Shown: positions 1-4,968, counted from the first letter of the stretch. The stretch: DNA of 5,925 bases from Candidatus Peregrinibacteria bacterium RIFOXYB2_FULL_32_7 (GCA_001787465.1 MFXJ01000001.1:2699-8623); one strand, 5' to 3'. A program made the numbers and translations. Notes: generated by a model from the sequence alone, not told the origin.

Positions 1-131
1 CTCAGGGCGTGCATATTATGAGATTAAATAATGGTGATAAAGTTGTGTCTTGTTCGTTACTTGAAAAATCAGAAGAAGAAGAAGTAGAGGTTGTTATTGA
101 AGATAAAGAAAAGCAGGCGGTGTTGTTATAA
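1..131 (+). CDS. gyrA: DNA gyrase subunit A, C-terminal end only (partial)
   Basis: Only the last 42 codons and the TAA stop are present; the first whole codon is at position 3 and the gene continues upstream of the window. The visible protein begins QGVHIMRLNNGDKVVS. This matches the last blade of the GyrA C-terminal beta-pinwheel, where bacterial GyrA proteins typically read TQGV-x-L-I-R-L then D-KVVS. That domain wraps DNA and lets gyrase introduce negative supercoils; the catalytic part is not visible. After the blade comes a short acidic tail (a Glu run, then EVVIEDKEKQAVLL), a common ending for GyrA. ParC is the alternative, but this QGV-RL-DKVVS pattern is more typical of GyrA. The next gene starts 96 bp downstream, so a shared transcript is possible but not shown. 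Family assignment rests on one short motif. Confidence 0.8.
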   Translation, partial: QGVHIMRLNNGDKVVSCSLLEKSEEEEVEVVIEDKEKQAVLL

Positions 132-152
132 AAGGATAAAGAAGAATAGTGA

Positions 153-166
153 TTCGTGGTTCGTGG
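153..166. repeat. Tandem doublet of a 7-bp unit, TTCGTGG
   Basis: Two exact, adjacent copies of TTCGTGG (153-159 and 160-166) lie in the spacer after gyrA. The unit length equals that of the A/T array 27 bp further on. From memory, similar doublets occur in spacers of Patescibacteria genomes, but I cannot count them here. Two copies alone are weak evidence. Confidence 0.5.
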
Positions 167-173
167 CTTGAGA

Positions 174-203
174 TTGAATGGCATTTATTCATAAATTTAA
201 AAT
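174..203 (+). promoter_or_regulatory. Possible sigma-70-type promoter of the surface-protein gene
   Basis: TTGAAT (174-179, four of six matches to TTGACA) is followed after 18 bp by TAAAAT (198-203, five of six matches to TATAAT). Transcription would begin near 210, leaving a leader of about 18 nt before the ATG at 228. The -10 hexamer is created by the A/T heptamer array, so two more copies of TAAAAT lie at 205-210 and 212-217. Chance matches are common in DNA this rich in A and T. Confidence 0.3.
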
Positions 204-219
204 TTAAAATTTAAAATTT
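193..219. repeat. A/T heptamer array, unit AAAATTT, about four copies
   Basis: AATT recurs with an exact 7-bp spacing at 194, 201, 208 and 215; the units are AAATTT followed by three AAAATTT. The array ends eight bases before the ATG of the surface-protein gene and includes several -10-like hexamers. It shares unit length, copy number and AATT core with the arrays at 2941-2972 and 3168-3195. Confidence 0.8.
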
Positions 220-227
220 CCTTAAAA

Positions 228-1451
228 ATGCGTAAATTTCTTCTTTTTTCCTTTGTAACTTTAGTTTCGTTAATTTTAGCGCCCATGGTTTTTTCCGCAT
301 CAGGTGATCTTTCTGTTGATCAATCAAGTGTCTGGATGACGCCTGGTTCTCCGGTTACAAGTTATGATACAATTATTTATGCTAAAATAAAAAATAATGG
401 AGATGTTGATAGTATTGGTACAGTGACATTTACTTTGAAATCAAGTGGTGAAAAAATAGCTTCTGACCAGCCTGTATCTGTATTAGCAGGTAGTACTGAT
501 GATGTCTTTGTCGCTTGGAAAGCAAATTATGGAACGCATGATATTGTTGTTAAAATTATTCCTTGGGATGCTTCTTTGGATAATCCTAATAATAACTCTA
601 CTTTTATTAATTTTTCTGTAGATTATGATACTGATTTTGATATGATTGGGAATAGATCGGATGTTGATGATGATAATGATGGTTGTATTGATTCAGAGGA
701 TCTTTTTCCTCTTGATAAAAAAGAATGTCTTGATAGTGATGGTGATTCTATCGGTGATAATGCAGATGAAGATGCTGATAATGATGGCTGTATTGATCTT
801 GAGGATGCTTTTCTTACTGATGCGACAGAATGTCTTGATACTGATAAAGATGTGATAGGAAATAATAAAGACGAAGATGATGACGGCGATGCACTTTTGG
901 ATGAAGAAGAGATTGCTTTGGGAACGGATCAATTAGATGCAGATAGTGATGATGATACTATTAATGATAAAAATGATTTATTCCCTCTTGATCCAAGTGA
1001 AAGTTATGATAATGATTTGGATGGAATAGGTGATAATGCTGATATTGATGATGATAATGACGGTTTTTTGGATGAAGAAGATGAGTTTCCATTTAATCCA
1101 GCTCCAGTAATTTCTTTTAAAAATAAAGCAGTTAGAGCTTCTATAAATGAAGAAGTTGTTTTTGATGGGAGTGAATCATATGATCCGGAGGGCGAAGAAA
1201 TATCATTTATATGGGAGATTGATGGACAAAAATTTTCTCAGCCGATTGTTACTTATACATTTACAGAGATTGGGACGTATGCTGGTTTGGTGAAAGTTAG
1301 CGACTCTCATGGACAAAATCGTGAATTTCAATTTCAGATATATATAAGAGATTATGTTATATATGTCTGGGGGGGGATTTTCCTTCTTATTTTACTTGCA
1401 ATTGGGACTATTTTAAAGTACAGTTCTGTAGCTTCGAAAAGGAGAAAGTAA
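228..1451 (+). CDS. Membrane-anchored surface protein with CARDB-like, thrombospondin type 3 and PKD domains
   Basis: A 407-residue protein with a modular extracellular design. Residues 1-24 form a signal peptide (MRK, then a hydrophobic core, cleavage probably near VFSA); there is no lipobox. Residues 27-131 resemble a CARDB Ig-like fold (YAKIKNNGDVDSIG, then VLAGSTDDVFVAW). Residues 134-290 are Asp-rich thrombospondin type 3 repeats (DVDDDNDGCIDSEDLFPLD, IGDNAD) with a period of about 35 residues, a known calcium-binding pattern. Residues 291-373 are a PKD domain (FDGSESYDPEG, YTFTEIGTY). One membrane helix at about 377-396 is followed by the basic end SKRRK, so the bulk should face outward. 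The only cysteines are C153, C167, C187 and C202, one pair in each of the first two repeats, where bacterial repeats often carry Trp at the second position; disulfides are plausible. No enzyme motif is seen. Adhesion or envelope structure is a guess. The ATG has no Shine-Dalgarno motif, but the signal peptide starting there supports it. Confidence 0.85.
   Translation: MRKFLLFSFVTLVSLILAPMVFSASGDLSVDQSSVWMTPGSPVTSYDTIIYAKIKNNGDVDSIGTVTFTLKSSGEKIASDQPVSVLAGSTDDVFVAWKANYGTHDIVVKIIPWDASLDNPNNNSTFINFSVDYDTDFDMIGNRSDVDDDNDGCIDSEDLFPLDKKECLDSDGDSIGDNADEDADNDGCIDLEDAFLTDATECLDTDKDVIGNNKDEDDDGDALLDEEEIALGTDQLDADSDDDTINDKNDLFPLDPSESYDNDLDGIGDNADIDDDNDGFLDEEDEFPFNPAPVISFKNKAVRASINEEVVFDGSESYDPEGEEISFIWEIDGQKFSQPIVTYTFTEIGTYAGLVKVSDSHGQNREFQFQIYIRDYVIYVWGGIFLLILLAIGTILKYSSVASKRRK
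1369..1376 (+). other. G8 homopolymer tract at the start of the membrane anchor
   Basis: Eight consecutive G bases encode the end of Trp381 and Gly382-Gly383, exactly where the membrane helix of the surface protein begins. Such a run stands out in AT-rich DNA. Adding or losing one G by slippage would change the C-terminus without touching the extracellular domains. Whether it actually varies cannot be seen from one sequence. Confidence 0.75.
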
Positions 1452-1460
1452 TTAGTGTTA

Positions 1461-1493
1461 TTCGCCTTAATAACTTGCTAGGCGGACATTTTT
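1461..1493 (+). terminator. Possible weak intrinsic terminator after the surface-protein gene
   Basis: TTCGCCT (1461-1467) can pair with AGGCGGA (1480-1486) with one G-T wobble and a 12-nt loop. The stem is followed by CA and five T bases (1489-1493). It starts ten bases after the TAA. The stem is short and the loop large, so efficiency would be low. A competing hairpin, GTTATT (1457-1462) with AATAAC (1469-1474), uses part of the same bases. Confidence 0.35.
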
Positions 1494-1520
1494 CAAAACT
1501 TTCAAAATTTTTTTAAATTT
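1491..1520. promoter_or_regulatory. A-tract region upstream of rpmE, with a 9-bp direct repeat
   Basis: TTTCAAAAC (1491-1499) and TTTCAAAAT (1500-1508) are adjacent near-copies, running into AAAATTTTTTTAAATTT (1504-1520). That 17-bp string recurs exactly at 4895-4911 upstream of the ddl promoter. AATT centres lie 10 bp apart (1506 and 1516), close to one helical turn. It may help RNA polymerase at an rpmE promoter, but I find only weak -10 candidates (TAAACT at 1522, TATTAA at 1529) and no good -35. Confidence 0.35.
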
Positions 1521-1539
1521 CTAAACTCTATTAATTGAC

Positions 1540-1950
1540 ATGAAAACCGATATTCATCCTAAATATTATAAAGACGCAAAAGCAATTTGTGCTTGTGGTG
1601 CAGTATATAATTTTGGAAATACTGTAAAAGAAATTAAAGTAGATACTTGTTCCGCTTGTCATCCTTTTTATACAGGCAAGAAGAGGATTCTTGATTCCAG
1701 TGGACGCGTTGAACGATTTAAACAAAAAATGGTTCACGCTCATGATTTTGAGCAAAAGAAAAAAGAAAGAGAAGAAGAAAAGAAAAAAACAGTTTTAGAT
1801 AAGATTGAAGAGGAAAAAGAAAGACAAGAAAAGGTAAAAGAAGAAGCACAGTTAAAAGAAATGACTATTGATACGCCTAGTGTTGCAGAAAAAGTGGTAA
1901 AAGATGAAAAAGAAGAAAAGAAAGTAAAAAGTAAAAAGAAAAAAAAGTAA
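1540..1950 (+). CDS. rpmE: Ribosomal protein bL31, zinc-binding type, with long charged C-terminal tail
   Basis: A 136-residue protein. Its first 63 residues are a complete bL31: IHPKYYKDAKAICACG, then CSACHPFYTGKKRILDSSGR and VERFKQK. C17, C19, C37 and C40 form the CxC...CxxC zinc site of the C+ type. bL31 binds the large ribosomal subunit and bridges to the small one. Typical bL31 proteins are about 65-90 residues; here about 70 more follow. Residues 70-107 are a Lys/Glu-rich stretch likely to be helical, 108-116 a less charged linker (MTIDTPSVA), and 117-136 another charged stretch ending in five lysines. The start is fixed by homology and by an in-frame TAA at 1522; no Shine-Dalgarno motif precedes it. 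An A8 run (1939-1946) lies in the last codons. aroC follows after 25 bp. The core identification is certain; the tail's role is unknown. Confidence 0.95.
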   Translation: MKTDIHPKYYKDAKAICACGAVYNFGNTVKEIKVDTCSACHPFYTGKKRILDSSGRVERFKQKMVHAHDFEQKKKEREEEKKKTVLDKIEEEKERQEKVKEEAQLKEMTIDTPSVAEKVVKDEKEEKKVKSKKKKK

Positions 1951-1975
1951 AATGTACGATCAATGATTATTTCTT

Positions 1976-2956
1976 ATGTCCAATACATTTGGTCACATTT
2001 TCCGTGTAACTACCTGGGGTGAATCGCATGGTCGAGCGATTGGAGGGATTATTGATGGATGTCCGGCTGGGATTCCGCTTTCAGAAAAAGATATTCAACC
2101 TGATTTGGATCGTAGAAAACCTGGACAAAGCGATGTGACGACCGCTAGAAAAGAAGAGGATAAAATAGAAATTTTATCAGGAGTTTTTGAGGGTAAGACA
2201 ACTGGCACGCCTATTTCTATGATTATTTGGAATAAAGATCAACAATCAAAAGATTATTCAGAGTTAAAAAACGTATATCGACCTCAACATGCTGATGAGA
2301 CGTATGACTTGAAGTATGGATTTCGAGATTATCGAGGCGGTGGTAGAGCTTCTGCTAGAGAAACAGCGATGCGTGTTGCTTGCGCCGCAGTTGCTAAAAA
2401 AATGTTTAAATATTTGAAATTAAAAATAAAAGTAGTGGCTTATACTAAACAGATTCAAAATTTAAAACTTGAAAAAGTAGATTTAAGTGTCATTGAAAAA
2501 AATTCAGTTAGAACTGCTGATTTAAAATTAGCAGAAAAAATGGAGGCTTTAATTTTAAAAGCGAAAAAAGAAGATGATTCTTTAGGCGCGATTATCGAAG
2601 CGCAAATTTTAAATTGTCCAAAAGGTTTAGGCGAGCCTGTTTTTGATAAAATTAAAGCTGATTTCGCAAAGGCTTTGATGAGTATAAATGCAGTTTTAGG
2701 ATTTCAATATGGCGCAGGATTTAATTGTGCTAATTTAAAAGGCTCAGAAAATAATAAAAATGAGAATGGAATTTATGGCGGAATTACAAATGGTCAACCA
2801 ATAATAATGCAAGTTGCGATTAAGCCAACTTCTTCAATAAAAGTGGGAGGCAGGCATGATCCATGTTTAGCGCCAAGAGCGGTACCGATTGTGGAAGCAA
2901 TGATTTGGCTTACACTTGCTGATCATTACTTGAGGCAAAAAATTTATAATTTATAA
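1976..2956 (+). CDS. aroC: Chorismate synthase, short form
   Basis: Converts 5-enolpyruvylshikimate-3-phosphate to chorismate using reduced FMN, the last shikimate step and precursor of aromatic amino acids and other aromatics; cytoplasmic. Signatures are present in order: FGHIFRVTTWGESHG (5-19, with His18), DLDRRKPGQS (43-52), RPQHADETYD (102-111, with His105), DYRGGGRASARETAMR (118-133), GLGEPVFDKI (218-226), MSINAV (235-240), KPTSSI (283-288) and GRHDPCLAPRAVPIVEAM (292-309, with Asp295). The two active-site histidines and the Asp are retained. The protein has 326 residues, against about 360 in E. coli. The shortfall fits a trimmed C-terminus plus two missing loops, one before NGIYGGI and one between KPTSSI and GRHDPC. 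The ATG follows an in-frame TGA at 1964-1966 and matches the family N-terminus. No Shine-Dalgarno motif. The last codons and stop lie in a heptamer array. No other shikimate gene is visible here. Confidence 0.95.
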   Translation: MSNTFGHIFRVTTWGESHGRAIGGIIDGCPAGIPLSEKDIQPDLDRRKPGQSDVTTARKEEDKIEILSGVFEGKTTGTPISMIIWNKDQQSKDYSELKNVYRPQHADETYDLKYGFRDYRGGGRASARETAMRVACAAVAKKMFKYLKLKIKVVAYTKQIQNLKLEKVDLSVIEKNSVRTADLKLAEKMEALILKAKKEDDSLGAIIEAQILNCPKGLGEPVFDKIKADFAKALMSINAVLGFQYGAGFNCANLKGSENNKNENGIYGGITNGQPIIMQVAIKPTSSIKVGGRHDPCLAPRAVPIVEAMIWLTLADHYLRQKIYNL

Positions 2957-2957
2957 T
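2930..2957 (+). promoter_or_regulatory. Possible glmS promoter inside the 3' end of aroC
   Basis: TTGAGG (2930-2935, four of six matches) is followed after 16 bp by a perfect TATAAT (2952-2957). Transcription would begin near 2964, giving a leader of about a dozen bases before the glmS ATG. Two further perfect TATAAT hexamers, at 2945-2950 and 2966-2971, arise from the same heptamer array. The last ends four bases before the ATG and could only give a leaderless message. The hexamers may be by-products of the repeat. Confidence 0.35.
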
Positions 2958-2972
2958 TTTAAATTTATAATT
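2941..2972. repeat. A/T heptamer array across the aroC stop codon, unit TTTATAA
   Basis: AATT recurs every 7 bp at 2941, 2948, 2955, 2962 and 2969. The units from 2943 are TTTATAA, TTTATAA, TTTTAAA and TTTATAA. The aroC TAA (2954-2956) is part of the second unit, so the final codons and stop of aroC are repeat sequence. The array fills nearly all of the 19-bp gap before glmS. Confidence 0.85.
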
Positions 2973-2975
2973 CGT

Positions 2976-4781
2976 ATGTGTGGTATCTTTGCATATTTCG
3001 GTCCGCAAACAAATCCTTTGGAAATTGTCATTAAAGGTTTAAAAAAGCTTGAATATCGAGGTTATGATTCTTGGGGAGTGGCTTTAAAAACAAATAATGA
3101 TTTTTTGATTCATAAAGAGGTAGGCAAAATCGGAGATTTTTCTTTTTCAGATTTACAAAAGATATTTCCAATTTCAAATTCCCAATTACCAATTATCAAA
3201 ATAGCGATAGGTCATTCTCGTTGGGCGACTCATGGTGGCGTTACGGAATATAATGCTCATCCGCATTGGAGTAAGAATAAAGAAGTTGTGCTTTGTCATA
3301 ACGGAATTTTTGAAAATTATTTGAAAATTAAAGAGAAGCTTATTAAAAAAGGTTATACTTTTCGTTCGGAAACGGATACTGAAGTTTTGGCGCATTTAGT
3401 TGAGGAATATATGCACGAAAGTAATTTTGAAAATGCAGTGAAAAAAGCTTTATCTGAAATTGAAGGTAGATATGCAGTGATTTTAATCTCAAAACATGAA
3501 GATAAATTAATTGCGGCTAGACGCGGATCGCCTTTGATTATTGGGAAGAATGGTCATGATGGTGAGTATTTTATTGCTTCTGATATTCCTGCTTTTCTTG
3601 AATATACCAATAAAGTTCAGTATTTAGATGATGATGAGATGGTAATTATTGATGTAAGTGGAGCTAGATTTGAAAACATGAGAACTCATGAAAAAGTGAA
3701 TAAAAGAATTGTGGAAATTGAATGGAAAGTAGAAGAGGCTGAAAAGGGCGAGTACCCGCATTTTATGATTAAAGAAATTATGGAACAAAAAAATACTTTA
3801 TATCGAGCTATTAATCAGTCTGCGGAAAAAATTCATGAAGTCGCAAAAGCCATCAAATCTGCTCGAGGGACGTTCTTTGTTGGTTGCGGGACAGCCGGTA
3901 AAGTTTGCATGACAGCTGAATATCTTTTTTCAAAAATAGCGAAAAGGCATATTAATGTGATTTTTGGATCAGAATTTAAATTTCATCAAGATTTTCTTAC
4001 TGATAAAAGTTTGCTAATCTCAGTATCTCAAAGCGGAGAAACGGCAGATTCGCTTGAAGCCATAGAAGTCATAAAAAAACTTGGAGGGAGAGTTGTGTCA
4101 ATTCTAAATAATGAAGCTTCAACAATGGCTAGACTTTCAGATATTGTTTTACCAAATAAAGCTGGTCCAGAAAAGGCAGTAGCTTCAACTAAGGCAACGA
4201 CGGCTCAGTTGGCAATTTGTACTTTGCTTGCTTATGCGATGGTCGATAAATTAGATGAAGGAGAAAAACTTTTAATTAAAACGGCCAGTCAAATTAATGA
4301 TATGCTTAATCCAAGATATGAAGATCATATTTATAAACTTTCTGAAAAGATTAAATCAGCAGAAAATATTTATATTATCGGTAGAGGTCTTAATTATCCA
4401 ATGGCTTTGGAGTCAGCAATTAAATTACAAGAAGTATCTTATATTCATGCTCAGGGTTTTGCGGGGGGAGAATTGAAACATGGACCAATAGCTTTGATTT
4501 CAGAGAATACGCCTTGTATTGCTTTGGTAGCTAATGACGAATCAAAAAGTGAGATTTTGAGTAACGCTATGGAAGTTAAGTCCAGAGGCGGATATATAAT
4601 TGGTATATCACCTGAGAATGCCGAAGTTTTTGATTATTGGATTAAAGTTCCTGATTGCGGAAATTGTTCACCGATTGTAAATATTATTCCAGTGCAAATT
4701 TTGGCTTATCAATTAGCGGTGATGAGAGAAAATAATCCAGACATGCCAAGAAATTTAGCGAAAAGCGTGACAGTTAAATAA
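2976..4781 (+). CDS. glmS: Glutamine--fructose-6-phosphate aminotransferase (isomerizing)
   Basis: Makes glucosamine-6-phosphate from fructose-6-phosphate and glutamine, the entry to UDP-GlcNAc and so to peptidoglycan; cytoplasmic. At 601 residues it is full length (E. coli about 609). The N-terminal glutaminase has Cys2 as nucleophile after Met removal (MCGIF), LEYRGYDS (25-32), GHSRWATHGG (79-88), HNGIFENY (108-115) and SETDTEV (131-137). A linker (EWKVEEAEKGEYPHFMIKEI, 249-268) leads to two SIS domains: GCGTAG (303-308), SQSGETADS (351-359), ASTKATTAQ (403-411), ALESAIKLQEVSYIHAQ (477-493), ELKHGP (499-504) and the terminal PRNLAKSVTVK with Lys596. Ala307 stands where E. coli has a phosphate-binding Ser; Ala also occurs at this place in other GlmS. 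Residues 65-73 (PISNSQLPI) lie in a loop about eight residues longer than in E. coli and are encoded by a heptamer array. The start is fixed by the catalytic Cys. The 19-bp gap leaves no room for a glmS ribozyme. Confidence 0.97.
   Translation: MCGIFAYFGPQTNPLEIVIKGLKKLEYRGYDSWGVALKTNNDFLIHKEVGKIGDFSFSDLQKIFPISNSQLPIIKIAIGHSRWATHGGVTEYNAHPHWSKNKEVVLCHNGIFENYLKIKEKLIKKGYTFRSETDTEVLAHLVEEYMHESNFENAVKKALSEIEGRYAVILISKHEDKLIAARRGSPLIIGKNGHDGEYFIASDIPAFLEYTNKVQYLDDDEMVIIDVSGARFENMRTHEKVNKRIVEIEWKVEEAEKGEYPHFMIKEIMEQKNTLYRAINQSAEKIHEVAKAIKSARGTFFVGCGTAGKVCMTAEYLFSKIAKRHINVIFGSEFKFHQDFLTDKSLLISVSQSGETADSLEAIEVIKKLGGRVVSILNNEASTMARLSDIVLPNKAGPEKAVASTKATTAQLAICTLLAYAMVDKLDEGEKLLIKTASQINDMLNPRYEDHIYKLSEKIKSAENIYIIGRGLNYPMALESAIKLQEVSYIHAQGFAGGELKHGPIALISENTPCIALVANDESKSEILSNAMEVKSRGGYIIGISPENAEVFDYWIKVPDCGNCSPIVNIIPVQILAYQLAVMRENNPDMPRNLAKSVTVK
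3168..3195. repeat. Heptamer array inside the glmS coding sequence
   Basis: Four consecutive 7-bp units, CCAATTT, CAAATTC, CCAATTA and CCAATTA, place AATT exactly every 7 bp at 3170, 3177, 3184 and 3191. A 7-bp period is not explained by codons. The array encodes residues 65-73 (PISNSQLPI) in the loop before the GHSRWATHG motif of the glutaminase domain. Unit length and copy number match the intergenic array at 193-219. Confidence 0.8.
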
Positions 4782-4810
4782 TTTTAAATTATATTTAAAA
4801 TTTAAAATTT
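4780..4810. repeat. A/T heptamer stretch directly after glmS
   Basis: AATT occurs at 4780 and 4787 (7 bp apart) and, after a 12-bp step, at 4799 and 4806 (7 bp apart). The second part, 4794-4810, repeats TTTAAAA like the array at 193-219. The stretch begins within the glmS stop codon. It is less regular than the other arrays because of the one phase break. Confidence 0.6.
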
Positions 4811-4814
4811 GTAG

Positions 4815-4850
4815 CCGCGTTTTGCAAAACGCGGAGTGAGCGAAGCGAAC
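4815..4850. repeat. REP-like element: perfect 20-bp palindrome plus GC-richer flank
   Basis: CCGCGTTTTGCAAAACGCGG (4815-4834) is perfectly self-complementary and could form a hairpin in RNA or a cruciform in DNA. It is followed by AGTGAGCGAAGCGAAC (4835-4850). The block is clearly richer in G and C than the spacer around it, as expected of a mobile or repeated extragenic palindrome. No T-run follows directly, so it is not a standard intrinsic terminator, though it may protect the 3' end of the glmS message. Copies elsewhere cannot be checked here. Confidence 0.6.
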
Positions 4851-4893
4851 AAAATGATCGGATTCGTAACGTAAATTCTTTTTTTAAATATGT

Positions 4894-4947
4894 AAAAATT
4901 TTTTTAAATTTTTCAAATTTGACATTTTTTATACGAAAATATATTCT
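4894..4947 (+). promoter_or_regulatory. Probable ddl promoter with UP-element-like A-tracts
   Basis: A perfect -35 hexamer TTGACA (4919-4924) is followed by TATTCT (4942-4947) at the ideal 17-bp spacing, or by TATATT (4940-4945, five of six matches) at 15 bp. Transcription would begin near 4953, about 16 bases before the ATG at 4969. Directly upstream lie alternating A and T tracts (4894-4920), with AATT centres at 4897, 4907 and 4916, close to helical spacing. This resembles the UP element bound by the alpha subunit of RNA polymerase. This is the best promoter in the window and suggests ddl is transcribed separately from glmS. Confidence 0.6.
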
Positions 4948-4968
4948 TAAAGCGGATTTTTTATATAG

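Noticed and set aside
2..184. Minus-strand open frame across the gyrA end
   Set aside because: It is antisense to a recognised coding end, is low in complexity (Ser/Thr runs that mirror Glu/Lys codons) and resembles no known protein.
193..219. Heptamer arrays as a CRISPR array or a transposon end
   Set aside because: Units are 7 bp without spacers, there is no cas gene, transposase or terminal inverted repeat, and the units are adjacent.
1535..1540. Perfect TTGACA hexamer overlapping the rpmE start codon
   Set aside because: Any matching -10 would lie inside rpmE (nearest TATTAT at 1564, 23 bp away) and would start transcription within the gene.
1735..1947. The bL31 tail as a frameshift or fusion with another gene
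   Set aside because: The frame is continuous, the composition is a simple Lys/Glu run, and no second domain can be recognised.
2514..2534. Near-perfect inverted repeat inside aroC (CTGCTGATTT with AAATTAGCAG)
   Set aside because: It encodes an ordinary stretch (TADLKLAE) aligned with the family and is mostly A/T; one such repeat is expected by chance in sequence of this composition.
2957..2975. glmS ribozyme or amino-sugar riboswitch upstream of glmS
   Set aside because: Only 19 bp separate aroC and glmS and these are a simple A/T repeat; there is no room for a structured leader.
4463..4468. G6 run in glmS as a second slippage site
   Set aside because: It encodes the conserved AGGELKHGP active-site region in an essential gene, and six G is short; switching this gene off would not be tolerated.
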